DNA of 64,000 nt from contig JAODUP010000417.1 in assembly GCA_025642065.1 (NCBI GenBank), forward strand, positions 106,001-170,000. Reading direction: 5' to 3'. This DNA comes from Paralvinella palmiformis. Lineage: Eukaryota > Annelida > Polychaeta > Terebellida > Alvinellidae. The position numbers and the translations under genes were made by a program. Below, one piece after another: positions 52,075-64,000 of the stretch. The first letter of the stretch is position 1. Each line of letters begins with the position of its first letter. The notes below the pieces were generated by a model. It made no database searches. It worked only from the letters and a program-made list of their open reading frames with translations, and had not been told where the DNA came from.

Positions 52075-52255
52075 ATCGTACGAAGGAGATAGATGATGCA
52101 AAACCTAATGAAAATAGTTTTCTAATTTATAATATTTTATCCAAACTGTTGAATTAGATAAACATATCGCACGAAGAAGATGATGCAATGCCAAAAGAAG
52201 AGTGATTTTTTATTTTCTAACTTTGTATCTAGACTATCGGATTAGAGAGGCATAC
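52075..52255. repeat. Old tandem duplication of about 90 bp
   Basis: Unit 1 (52075-52163) and unit 2 (52164-52252) share, in order, ATCGTACGAAGGAGAT/ATCGCACGAAGAAGAT, GATGATGCAA, TTTTCTAA, TATCCAAACT/TATCTAGACT and GGATTAGA/GAATTAGA. Many substitutions separate them. Confidence 0.85.
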
Positions 52256-53309
52256 ATTGTATACACATTTCACATCAGCAGCACTAATCATGCGGATTCT
52301 ATAATGGACTTGTAACCAGTATTTTAAACAGGCCAAAAGCTCGTTATTAACTTAACTGATAATAGTTTTCACGCTTATATAACATACTTATTTGAAGTCC
52401 CATTTCTGTCAAAAATATTTCCTATTTGTTCCATTGTTCTGCAGGGAGATACCATTCACTGAATCAATAGAAAACAGGAATGGTAAATACTTAATTGTTT
52501 AATAATTAAAATGATTTGAAAATTAAATGAATCCATAGTTGATGATAAGTCCGTTGTTTATTTAGAGAGTTCGAATTTCAATCATGTGAATTCTAACGCA
52601 GTACAGGGGAAATTAGCACACATTTATTTTAAAAATATGCTTTTATGCTCGCACTTTCCTATCAGCCAAGTGAATTATGCTGAACTAAAAAAATACCGAA
52701 TCTATTTTGATAAATGTCACCATCATCATCACCATCATCCAGCAAATGTCAGTGAACATCCAACAATTCAAACACTAAACATATAGCCATTAGGTAGCTG
52801 CTGGGGATTTGTAGATGGACATTAACGATGGTATAATGTGTGAGCTGCATATTTCCCTAACGATCTAGATTGAAGTTATCCCCAACAATATCGCATATAT
52901 ATATTATATTAAACATATCCTCTATTTAAAGTTTCAGAAAGTGTCCTCAAAGTCACTGTTCCGTGATCAATAGGTGATCACCAGAAGCAACCGAGTCAAA
53001 TTGTAACTGCAATAGCATTACCAGTAGCAGTTACTATGATACTAGTGAGAGCTTATTATGAAACAACAAATATCATCAACAATAATACAGATTTAATCTC
53101 TAGTGACCAAGTAATTTTATTTCGGAGCCAACAGGAAGAAACCCTTTCTAGGATTCTATTTCATATATGCAGGCGAAACAATTTAATCAGACATCATTCA
53201 TTAATTTACGTTCCTGTGTTAAATGTTACGGTTGGTTACTTTCGTTTGTAACTTTATTAAATATATCAAACTTGCACCTGATATATCAATTTAAAAACAT
53301 TTCCAATAA

Positions 53310-53370
53310 TGATGATGAACACTTATTATGGCCACCTTTGTGCACATAAGAGGCCAAATGGGTCATAGAA
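53310..53370 (-). mobile_element. SINE family S, short body fragment
   Basis: On the minus strand it reads GACCCATTTGGCC, then TATGTGCACAAAGGTGGCCAT, matching the body of the copies at 21930-22140 and 25283-25380. The head is absent. Confidence 0.65.
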
Positions 53371-53548
53371 CAAATAAAGTGTGATAATAAGTGAAATACA
53401 GATGCAAGCTTAAGAATGTAATGACAATGAATTTTCTAGACTAAGGAGTGCAGTAATTTGCAATTAACGGGTTTTGTTTTTCAAATCCTCAATTATCACC
53501 TACTAAAATATGTCATCTGGTAAAGAAGGATTTTAACGTTTTAGGGGG

Positions 53549-53645
53549 GAAATAATAATAATAATAATAATAACAACAACAACAACAATAATAATAATAA
53601 TAATAATATTATAATAATAATAATAATAATAATAAAAATAATAAT

Positions 53646-53712
<67 letters not shown>
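53549..53712. repeat. (ATA)n trinucleotide array with AAC block
   Basis: ATA triplets with an internal ACA/AAC run (about 53572-53588) and small frame slips. Confidence 0.98.
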
Positions 53713-54345
53713 GTAAAACGCCTCATTCAGTTTTACAAAGTGCTAGGCCAGGATTATTCTGTTTGAAACATCAACACATATTTTATATATTGGGATCATT
53801 ACTCTTATGATTGTCTAAAATATACCTTATGATTAGTATGAGACTTCTGATCTAATTTGTGGAAATTAACAGTCTATAATATATAAGGAAGGGTGTCAAT
53901 GAGGGAAATATGCAGACATAACGATATATATATATATGTGAACAGTGAACAGTGTGCATTTTCTAGATAATATTCAATAAACCTCCGTTAAGTAAATGTT
54001 ATCTGTATGTTTAAATGAACAGACTGTGTTTGAAGTCATTCTCACAGCTTATTATTAATGGAGAGTTGCGGTTAAGAATTGACAGTAGTCGTTGTCTCAC
54101 CGCGACGTACATGATGATGATGATATTATGATTAACCTGATGATCATGACGATTCTGATAATGATGATATTTGGTAACACTTTTAATCTACGTTTTAATA
54201 TATGTTAACCAGAGTTTTAATTGTCGTAATTTAATAAAATGCAGAATATACAAGTGATGCTTTTTCAATAATATCCAACAATTGATGTTATTACCTTAAT
54301 AGACGTGTGTAGAATAACTATTTAAGAACAAACAAAATACACAAC
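53713..54345. other. AT-rich sequence with a worn GAT patch
   Basis: GAT-rich stretch at about 54111-54170. No gene identified. Confidence 0.5.
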
Positions 54346-54425
54346 CATTTAGGCCCCTTATTTATGGCTTTTGTTTGGAAACAATTGCCCATTTGTGGCT
54401 CCACTTATATCTTATCTAAACATAT
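54346..54425 (+). repeat. Dispersed repeat G, copy 1
   Basis: CCTTATTTATGGCTTTTGTT then TGGAAACAATT and CCATTTGTGGCTCCA match 60885-60975 in the same orientation. About 70-80 bp are shared. Confidence 0.72.
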
Positions 54426-55552
54426 ATAGCCAGTATGATGAAAACATGCTACTTGTCCTACATTTCGTCTTGGAGACATCGAGGTAGCTATATATCTGAA
54501 TATATTATTAACAATATTTTTAATTCTCTGTGTATATATGTTTCTAACTAGCACTATCTGCCACTCCTCTTAGATGTCTATCCATCTATCTTCTTTGGTG
54601 AATGGCTATTCTACTTATAAGCATTAAAGACAATATACTGATCAGTAGAAATGGAAATTCCAGGAATGGAGGGGTTTATATGAGCATGCTTAATAAACAT
54701 ACTAAACTTGTGCTACATTAGACATGCTAATCACGTGCGAGACTGATGAACTAGGACTACCCTACCATTGATACAGATCTTTGGGTAGTCGAATCAGTGT
54801 ATTTGTATGTTTTGGTTACGTATTTTATTACGATATATCGATTATTCCACCTCAATTATTGATTTCACACTATTTACCACCAGTGTAAACAAATTTGAGT
54901 GATTATATTAAAATAGAACACTTATACCGTAACAAAATGATAGATCCATTTCTTAAATGATATAAAACAATAACAATATGTTTTACTTTGCAGATTAAAA
55001 TTGCATTGCTAATTGAAAACATAAACCTCTTGGAAATATCATTTGTTCATATCCTTCATCGATTATAATTTCTAATTGGGTATAAGCTACTCACCAAATA
55101 CCAAAAATCGGATTTTATGACCCAATAATATCCTACTTTGCCATCATTGCCAATATTCTAATAATATTTAAACTATCAGTTTTAATATTTAAGGTTTCAT
55201 GTCATCTGATAGTTATACACATGATCATGAAAGACAGCGTTAATTAAAATACATGTTTGTAAATGATTGTTTTGGAGAATGAGACAAAGGGTTATGGCCA
55301 AATGTAGGGAAGCTTAGACCCTTTACATTAACTTACTCAGAACAGGCGTAGTCTTATAAGGATATTCACTAGTGTTTTATTGCATGGCGACTTAAAAACT
55401 CATGGTAAATTAAAAGAAATTTAGTTTCTCAAGCTACAATCCTCTGATCAATCATCCAGAATTTGAATTTCCGATGCGATATTGTACTTTCCTGTCCCAA
55501 ATCATAATAAGTTAACACACATAGAAACATAAACACAAACACACCCATTCTA
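54426..55552. other. AT-rich sequence, no gene seen
   Basis: Nothing identified. Confidence 0.55.
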
Positions 55553-55636
<84 letters not shown>

Positions 55637-55690
55637 ACACACACACACATATATATAGACACACACACACACACACACACGCACGCACGC
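55553..55690. repeat. (CA)n microsatellite at the end of repeat B copy 3
   Basis: About 70 CA units with TA interruptions and a GCAC block at the right end. It abuts the 3' end (minus-strand sense) of repeat B, which therefore reads into (TG)n as copies 1 and 2 do. Confidence 0.98.
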
Positions 55691-55700
55691 ACACATAGAG

Positions 55701-55935
55701 ATATGCCTGAAATCCGCTGTTCTCGACCATGAGTCAAATAGACAAAATGGATAGGCGCTTTAATTTAGATCCCTCCACACCTAACTGCATATACTTTGAG
55801 ACGCTAAATTAGGCGTGAATGAACGTTCACTTAGTGATGAACGGAAAGGTATGAGGGTTACGTTAGGTTTGAGTAAATCATAGTATTTACTCAGGTTTCA
55901 GACAATATTTCGTTCTAGTCCAGTAATAATCCATT
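55701..55935 (-). repeat. Dispersed repeat B, copy 3
   Basis: The reverse complement is the fullest copy. In order it contains GAGTAAATACTATGATTTAC, TCAAACCTAAC, TTCATCACTAAGTGAACG, ACGCCTAATTTAGCGTC, TATGCAGTTAGGTGTGG, GCGCCTATCC and GTCGAGAACAGCGGATTTC, ending at (TG)n. No coding frame. Confidence 0.88.
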
Positions 55936-56019
55936 GTTCAGTGTTGCTACTTTGTTTTTATTTTAGTTAAATCACTTCAGTGAGTCCATCCTGAGTTATT
56001 GTACATTCTTTTGTGGTGA

Positions 56020-56222
56020 ACAAACTGTAATGTTTGTTAAAACGCTGAGGGTGTATAAAAGGCTTAACTTTTCACTTAGTTTAGAGAAGATCTTCGACGC
56101 CAGACCAGACGGACTTGTATCGATATACATGGTTCATATAAGTAGGATTTATTTAGTTATTCGAACCCAGAATAAAGCTGAAGTCAGCATCTGAGGTGTC
56201 GAAATTTGTATACACAGGTTTC
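56020..56222 (+). mobile_element. Candidate solo LTR core
   Basis: GTATAAAAGG (56053-56062) is a strong TATA box. About 117 bp downstream lies AATAAAG (56171-56177), a polyadenylation signal. A little further the segment ends in ATTTGTATACACA (about 56210-56222), giving the CA end expected of an LTR. The U3-R-U5 order fits. The TG start is not defined and no second LTR, primer site or gag/pol frame is seen. A solo LTR or a promoter of another kind are both possible. Confidence 0.35.
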
Positions 56223-56296
56223 TTTTGGACAACAGAAAATTACTGTTGAATGTGAACTGTGGTGTTAAAATAGTTATGATATGCATGTAGCTAGTC

Positions 56297-56447
56297 ACCA
56301 TTGAACCACACGCACGTGTTGTTTGCTGCGAGCTGTGGTATCAGATGATATGTGTTTTACGTGCTCCGCTTTTTTTGTACATAGCCTGCATATAGCCGCT
56401 TTCCTGTGGGGGTGACATATTTGTCGCGTACGAAAAGCGAATTAGTG
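56297..56447 (+). repeat. Dispersed repeat C, copy 2
   Basis: Partner of 15166-15315. It has TTGAACCACACGCACGTGTT, GCGAGCTGTGGTATCA, TTCCTGTGGGGGTGACATAT and GAAAAGCGAATTAG in the same order. It passes directly into TG-rich sequence (56441-56520). Confidence 0.75.
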
Positions 56448-56529
56448 TGTGTGTGAGTCTGATTGTGTATGGATGTTTGCGTTTATGTCTCTGTGTGTAT
56501 TTAGGTGTTTTTGCGTTTGTGCATGCGTG

Positions 56530-57047
56530 CGTTCCTGGGTCTTCATCGAATGTTTATCTTCTTATTGGTGAATTTATATAATATGCCAAAATGTTGATGC
56601 TTCAGTTTTATTGATTACTTGTCCGATACCCTCTGTTTGTACATACAAGTGTTTACTTTACGTGGAACTTTTAAATTATTTGAAATGTGACTGAGTTTTG
56701 CATTACGATTAGGTATATGTTTCAATTAAGGATGTATATAACAACTGTATATATTTTATGTCATATTGTGGCATGGCATAATGTGTTATTATTATTTTTA
56801 TTAAATTGTATTATATCAATTAAAAGGTGCACTTCATACTGGAAATTCATGGATCTTTTTAGGAATCAAATTCCATTTAAGCTTATACAACGTTATGAAC
56901 CTATGTTACACATCAAAATTCTATAAGCTGGAATATCACCGGGTGCTAAAATAAGGATAAAGGACACTTTCAACCACTTATCTCCGACAAAAAGTAATGT
57001 TCCCAGTACATCCTCTTTCTGAAATATATTCAGTCGAAATATAAATA
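56530..57047. other. AT-rich sequence, no gene seen
   Basis: The 79-codon frame at 56687-56926 has no motif. Confidence 0.5.
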
Positions 57048-57810
<763 letters not shown>

Positions 57811-58010
57811 ACTCAATCCTGAGTAAATACTTGCTCAAACCTAACAGCTAATGTTCATATGTTTCATTCATCACTTAGTGAACATTCATCAACGACTAAT
57901 TTAGCCTACCTGGGAATATGCAGTTAGGTGTGGTGGGATATAAATTAAAATGCCCGTCCGCCTATATTTGACCTGTAGTCGAGAACATCGGATTTTAGAC
58001 AGGTAAATAA
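57811..58010 (+). repeat. Dispersed repeat B, copy 4
   Basis: Best match to copy 3. It has TGAGTAAATACTTGCTCAAA, CCTAACAGCTAATGTTCATA, TTCATCACTTAGTGAACATT, TATGCAGTTAGGTGTGGTGG and GTCGAGAACATCGGATTTTA. Unlike copies 1-3 it has no TG tract after its 3' end, but a short GTGTGTGTATG lies just upstream. Confidence 0.88.
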
Positions 58011-58306
58011 TGCTGCAAATGATACGTCCGGATTATAATAGCTATCCATTTAATGGTTATGCTATATGGGTGTAACCTAATTACTCAAAATATGGGAAAT
58101 AAATTCTACCCACAGCTTAGTACGCACGGAGATTTCTGTCTGAGTAACAAATGTCATCCGGAATATAACTCCATTAAACAGCATTGTAAGATTTATTATT
58201 TATTATCTATTCGCCAGACGACATAATAGGAGAACAATGTACATAGCAACATCATTAATATTCAAATAAATAAATATTACCTAAATACAAATAGAAAATC
58301 CATGAT

Positions 58307-58372
<66 letters not shown>

Positions 58373-59390
58373 TGAACCATAATAAATTTATGTTAGAATA
58401 TTCTCTGTTCATCGTTTTGGATAGTAATTGGAGTTAATCATACAGTTAGTGTATAATAACGTGATCTCAACTAATATGATTGTATATCAATCCCACTTTT
58501 GAAAATAACAACATAATAGTCATATTAATAGGCATGTCGTAGTAGAGAGTCAACCCGGTAAAGTAAGAAGCATTAAAGAGCAATAGCACACGCCTGTCGG
58601 AGACTGTAACAAATGAGTATAATAGGAAATGGACGAATATTATCAAGAAATAAGCTTCTTTAAATATTAGAAGAGGTAACTGTGGTCAAATAAAGGTTAT
58701 TGCTTTATATAATCCTATTTCCTATTTTTATATTACAATAACTCATCTTCACGTCTAAAGATGGATATGTATGAATCAAAATTTTTGTATCTCCCACTTC
58801 AAACATCATACAATCTTACCTTATCGCCATATCAAGACGGCTAGCACGGTTCTCCCCTCATTTTCTTTGTCATATAGAAATGAGACTAGATTAAATTTGA
58901 TAATCCTATAACGCATATATAAATTTGTAACATACCCGGATTCTGAGTTTGCGAAACAAATTTATACAAATGCGTGTATGTGTGTATATTGTGATTGATT
59001 TGATGATGCGCTTATCTTAAGCCATCAAAGTCATAAATGTGATGTTTGTATACAAGATAATCTGAAATTGTCATACTTATTCAGATATACAAATACGCTA
59101 GCACAAGGTATCGATTCACTGGTCCAGGTCTTTATAAATAAATTTCATCTTTAATGGGCTATATTGTTTTACCCTTAGAAGAATTTAAAATTATGGCAAA
59201 ATGTGTGTCAAAGTAGTTGATAATAAGAATAAGGACACTCGTATGAGTCCAACAAAAAAATTAACTGATTTCAGTACAAATAAAAAAAAACTTGTATATT
59301 AATAAGATATAATGTTGAAGAACACCACAATAATGACAACAGCAATGAGCACAACAAAAGCAACAATAAGTTAAATGGCAAAATTTAATA
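58011..59390. other. AT-rich sequence with one (AT)n array
   Basis: (AT)n at 58310-58373. Otherwise no gene or repeat identified. Confidence 0.55.
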
Positions 59391-59451
59391 CTTCTACTAC
59401 TACTACTATTACTACTTCAAGTACTACTACTACTACTACTACTACTACAGC

Positions 59452-59493
<42 letters not shown>
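59391..59493. repeat. (ACT)n followed by (AAT)n
   Basis: ACT triplets to about 59450 then AAT triplets, the same order as at 13509-13588. Confidence 0.96.
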
Positions 59494-59495
<2 letters not shown>

Positions 59496-59720
59496 TTGAT
59501 TTTTGTTCATAACTGGCATGGAAGTTTTCATACACAAATAAAAGTAAAATGTATCAGGGCAATTTCGTGTTTTTAATTTTACCAATGTATGTTTTAAATT
59601 TAAGGCATGCACACCTACAGAAAAAGAAGAATTGTTGGAATTAGCCTGTCCTATAGGTATTCACAAAATCTGTCTTTTAAAGAGAAAATAAAATTTAAGC
59701 TGGGGAAAATAGATAGATAA

Positions 59721-59724
<4 letters not shown>

Positions 59725-59795
<71 letters not shown>

Positions 59796-59828
59796 CGTAT
59801 GTGTGTGTGTGTGTGTATGTATGTGTGT

Positions 59829-59911
<83 letters not shown>
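59725..59911. repeat. (AT)n-(GT)n microsatellite
   Basis: (AT)n 59725-59782 followed by (GT)n with a few TATG steps to 59911. It abuts repeat H copy 2. Confidence 0.98.
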
Positions 59912-59913
<2 letters not shown>

Positions 59914-59915
59914 AC

Positions 59916-60006
59916 GATTCATTATTGATTCTAGATTATGAATATAGATATATTCTCAGAATGAAACATTAAGGTTGACTTATGATTATTCGTGTCAGTA
60001 AATGTA
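59916..60006 (+). repeat. Dispersed repeat H, copy 2
   Basis: Partner of 57048-57131. It begins four bases after a (GT)n array and contains GATTCATTATTGATTCTAGA, TATATTCTCAGAATGAAACA and TTAAGGTTGACTTATGATTA. Confidence 0.88.
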
Positions 60007-60444
60007 TATGGTTGTAAAGAGTACACAAGCTTCATGTAGTTACAAGATTAGGTGAATATTTTACAACATAGCTATCTTGACGTCGTAGGTTTTAGTCAAA
60101 AGCAATGTTCTGGCGTACAAAAGAAATTAATACATCAATAATAATTCGGCACCAAACGGATGTCCTCCGATTTTTTCTTGGCAACAAATGCCAAACGGAT
60201 CTTGCCTATGTAAATCGTTCAGACAGATGTACGATAAGCCTCCTTCTGAATCGATTACTGAAGCCACATGGCAATCTTTAACCCTTTCATCGCTTCTTGC
60301 TGGTCAGTTTGGCTTCCAAGTCAAGTTCAATAAATCATAAATTGCTTGTCATATTAATAATTAAGCTAACTACAAAGTTGCATTACCGTAGGATGACATG
60401 TTATTGGACTAAAATGAAATCCTTAGTAGATATTAGTTTTGTTT
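60007..60444. other. No gene; slightly more complex sequence at 60140-60330
   Basis: ACCAAACGGAT and GCCAAACGGAT form a short direct repeat (about 60151 and 60191). No element class recognised. Confidence 0.5.
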
Positions 60445-60520
60445 AATAGTTTGTTTAACGTTAAGGCTAATCTTCATATGTTTCCATTCGTAAGGTAGTC
60501 TTAATTTAGTCTCCTCACTT
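60445..60520 (+). repeat. Dispersed repeat B, decayed partial copy 5
   Basis: TTAAGGCTAATCTTCATATG then TTTCCATTC and TTAATTTAGTCTCC resemble the central part of repeat B copy 1. Short and worn. Confidence 0.5.
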
Positions 60521-60884
60521 GTATTCATGTATGTATTATGGGTAATTTGATTGATGCTAGTGATTTATTAGCAATTTAACGGCACTTCAAGCAGGTCTAG
60601 GATATTTTATAAAAATCAATTCATCTTCCTGTTACCTAACTTACGCCCACATTTTTCTCGGCTAATCACAAACAAAACTCTTTTATTAAATTCTAAGTTT
60701 TGTATTAATTCATCATATTCTCTTTTTTCAAATTGTAATAATGGAATCAAATACTTTCTATTATAATATGATATGTATTGCTTTCAAGATTAGACCAGTT
60801 TGTGTAACATTAGTTCTCAAGCTGGTCATACATATTAAGAGATTGATAAGATGATCGGGTAATTTCTATAACTAGAAAATATCG

Positions 60885-60975
60885 TTTATGTTCCTTATTT
60901 ACGGCTATTGTGTGGCTATTGTTTGGAAATAGTTTAGCATTTGTCACTACATCTATGTTTTATATTACATGTAAC
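60885..60975 (+). repeat. Dispersed repeat G, copy 2
   Basis: Partner of 54346-54425: TATGTTCCTTATTTACGGCT, TGTTTGGAAATAGTTTAGCA and TTTGTCACTACATCTATG. Confidence 0.72.
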
Positions 60976-61049
60976 GAAATATTTCTATTTTTCTTAAATG
61001 TTTTCAAGGAATCTTCTATTTAACTGCATTCTATAATATGATTTCTCTA

Positions 61050-61758
<709 letters not shown>

Positions 61759-61760
61759 TA

Positions 61761-61830
<70 letters not shown>
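61759..61830. repeat. (AT)n microsatellite
   Basis: Near-pure AT units, about 130 bp beyond the 3' end of the minus-strand LINE. Confidence 0.98.
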
Positions 61831-61834
<4 letters not shown>

Positions 61835-61959
61835 TTCAATTAACAATATAAAAGCGAAAACATAGTACATACACGTATGTACACTTATTTTCATTAATAA
61901 TAGTAAAATAGAAATACAGAAAAAGAGAGAAAAAGAACCGAAAAATCATTAATCCATCT

Positions 61960-63090
61960 AGATATGTATTGGCCAGTACTGATCAACTCGATCAATAACT
62001 GGATTTGTCTAACATCGGAACCAATGAAAAGACTTTTATCTCTGAAAAGGCATCATTCTTTTAGTATATCTAATTCGTTTTTACATATTTCATTACAATG
62101 AAAATATGTTTGCAACGTTGGAGTTTCAATTTCACAAATCTCCCTTTTATAGTTTGACAATAACATCTTTCTATTTCCTGCATCGAGAGACTTTGATGAT
62201 TTACATAACAATGAACAAAAACGAGTACACTTGTTAATTATACTGATTGAGTCATAAACAAAATAGATAAGAATGTAGACATTATATCATATTAGACTCA
62301 ATTGCGTTTGACAAGATGTCTCAAAAGTCTGCAGTGTGCTCTAAGTGACATATTCCATATTTTCTAACACATTTTATCCAAGTAAAATATGGTCCATTTA
62401 TATCAGGTGAGCTCAAACGCCATAATGGAGTTCCATAGAAACTGGTACAATATGTGCGGAACATGAATGAAGGAATATCAGCTGTACAAAGCCCAAATTT
62501 AGTCATGACATAATTTGTTCTCCATACCATATCCCGTAACGCATTATTATAAGCGAATGTATTTACATTTGTTTTGCCAATTGGATTACTAAGGTGACAA
62601 GCATATTTCTAAACCTGTATTGATTACTGGTGTTATACAGAATCCTGTGTCTTTTTTGTGGATTGAATATAACATCATATTCTTTACCAACTTTCTCACT
62701 TATAACTATTATTATCTGTGTGGGACTCTTGTAAGTACAAGCAGAAACAGATTGTCCCCTTAATCTTATGAAACATCTTCAACTCTATCTTCAACTCTAT
62801 TTCTGTAAGAAATCTCTCTCTAGGATATCATTAAAATAAACAGTACTTAATGTTATGTCAACTACAATTAGAATGTGATTCCATAGATTGTCGCATTCGT
62901 ATATGGTGTAATAACAACGAATATCATTTGATATAGTTTTAAATATGATAAAATTATCTAATTTAGATCTAGAGCCTGTGAATGCATTAATGTATGTGAA
63001 TAATATTTCGTCATCGGTACAAACGGAGCTTAGTAACAAGCTTTCATTTTGCATATATTCTTCAAGTAATGTAGTATGTAATGCGAGCAT
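61960..63090 (-). pseudogene. LINE family A, second copy with internal deletion (endonuclease end joined to post-motif-C region)
   Basis: Minus strand. 63090-62797 encodes the C-terminal part of the apurinic-type endonuclease. GSRSKLDNFI precedes CDNLWNHILIVV, which stands where the catalytic SDHSPV motif belongs, so the key Asp is lost. From about 62765 the reading jumps to DNLFLLVLTRVPH, the residue block starting at RT motif C. EKVGKEYDVIFNPQK (about 62700-62655), HLGNPIGK, MVWRTNYVMTKFGL (62530-62490) and CVRKYGICHLEHT follow, all colinear with the copy at 690-1170. The RT domain up to motif C is deleted. A 12-bp tandem repeat (ATCTTCAACTCT) at 62775-62800 marks the scar. Frameshifts occur downstream. 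Dead copy. Confidence 0.9.
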
Positions 63091-63094
63091 TCTA

Positions 63095-64000
63095 AGCCAG
63101 CACTCCTAAAAAATGTGGTGTACCACCATGCTCGGTACTCGGCCCGCAGAAATACACCATGTACTCTAAACCTTTAGGAGCCATTATCCGTCGGCATGGA
63201 CATTCTTCATGGACACACAGCTATACATCTCACAGAAGCTGAAGGAAGACGCTTTGAAAGGATAATCCCTCTCACTCATTGAGAACTGTCTTACTGACAC
63301 TGAGGGATGGATGCGTCAAAACATGCTGAAACTGAACAGAGACAAGAAGGAAGTTATGCTGTTCACATCTAAACATAATGCTATCCATAAGAAAAACGTA
63401 CTGTTTGTTTTGGTAACATTAAAATAACACCAGTGAATAATATGAGGAACTTAGGTGTTATCTTTGACTCTGCACTAAATATGGAGCAACAGTTAACTAA
63501 TTTATGTAGGGCTGGCTATCACCAACGCCGCAACATTGGGCATATTAGGCGTTACTTAGCAAGTGATACAAGTAAGTCACTGGTTAATAGGCTTATAACA
63601 TCACGTTTGGATTACTATAACGCTGTGCTTAATGGACTTTCCCATACCTCCATTAACAAGTTGCAACGTATACAGAACACGACGGTGCAAATTTCAACTC
63701 GAACATCACGCCGGAGTCACATTACACCAATATTAAAGGATCTGCATTGGTTGCCTGTTAAGTATCGAGTGCATTTTAATATCCTGATGCACACGTATAA
63801 AACCCTATATGAACAGGATACAAGATACTTATCTGACATGTTTACAGTTTATCAACCAACAAGAACCCTACGTTCGATGGTTCAGTGACATAGGTGGTTC
63901 CAAGAGTTAGAACATCTAGCTATGGCGAAAGACAATTTCAGTGTTCAGCAGCCAAGCTATGGAATGCACTCCCAGCTCACATTCGTGAATCCAAAACACT
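63095..64000 (+). pseudogene. LINE family B (L2/CR1-like) reverse transcriptase to C-terminus, runs off window
   Basis: Plus strand. CGVPPCSVLGP (63117-63150; usual QGSVLGP) is motif B. Motif C reads FFMDTQLYIS (from 63203) where YADDTQLYIS is usual, so the catalytic pair is broken. Next come ELSY.. in one frame and TDTEGWMRQNMLKLNRDKKE in another. Then an intact 151-codon stretch (63433-63888) holds NLGVIFDSALNMEQQ, SRLDYYNAVLNGL, KLQRIQNT, HITPILKDLHWLPV and YLSDMFTVYQPTRTLRS, the standard thumb and C-terminal region of this clade. A frameshift after 63888 leads to YGERQFQCSAAKLWNALPAH (from 63921). Several frameshifts; non-functional copy. The 5' part is missing at the junction with the minus-strand LINE. 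Confidence 0.94.

Noticed and set aside
52586..52786. ORF with a seven-His run
   Set aside because: The His run comes from a short CAT/CAC repeat; the frame has no other signal.

Overview
The window is AT-rich (roughly two thirds A+T by eye), very rich in microsatellites and nearly gene-free. The DNA is eukaryotic and animal-like. There are no operon-like ORF runs, no ribosome-binding-site pattern and no CRISPR array. The recognisable protein-coding matter is broken LINE (non-LTR) retrotransposons of types common in invertebrates. These, with tRNA-derived SINE heads and dense (AT)n, (CA)n, (ATCT)n, (GAGT)n and (ACT)n arrays, suggest a marine invertebrate, most likely a mollusc and perhaps a bivalve. 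That assignment is inference. At this base composition a random frame meets a stop about every 13 codons, so isolated ORFs of 60-120 codons are expected by chance and most were not annotated.

Layout. 1-1740: 3' part of a decayed LINE (family A) ending in an (ATT)n tail. 1741-14090: AT-rich sequence with large (AT)n arrays, one possible small exon (4421-4555), a MITE-like inverted-repeat patch (7221-7385) and one copy of a dispersed repeat (10189-10345). 14100-14820: an island richer in G+C with two divergent ORFs of unknown nature. 15029-15790: CT tract, dispersed repeat, CA tract and a tRNA-like SINE head. 18751-19192: an 11-copy, 40-bp minisatellite. 20337-21600: nested microsatellites, a 190-bp segmental duplication and a roughly 330-bp repeat. 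21930-25380: SINE copies, a perfect hairpin and the second copy of the 10.2-kb repeat. 26.6-28.9 kb: ORFs that may be exons. 29.6-39.5 kb: very large simple-sequence arrays and further dispersed repeats. 42.6-43.6 kb: fossils of two LINE types. 49-53 kb: small tandem duplications. 55.5-61 kb: a dense cluster of dispersed repeats, a candidate solo LTR and microsatellites. 61.96-64.0 kb: a minus-strand family A LINE with an internal deletion, abutting a plus-strand L2/CR1-like LINE that runs off the window.

No intact gene can be defended. All LINE copies carry frameshifts, stops or lost catalytic residues, so no active mobile element is present here. The most interesting signal is a network of short dispersed repeats, each present two to five times in this 64 kb. 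Their ends repeatedly abut microsatellites, which suggests mobile elements that carry or seed the microsatellites. A few frames with splice-like borders could be exons of a large gene whose introns fill the window, but this is unproven.
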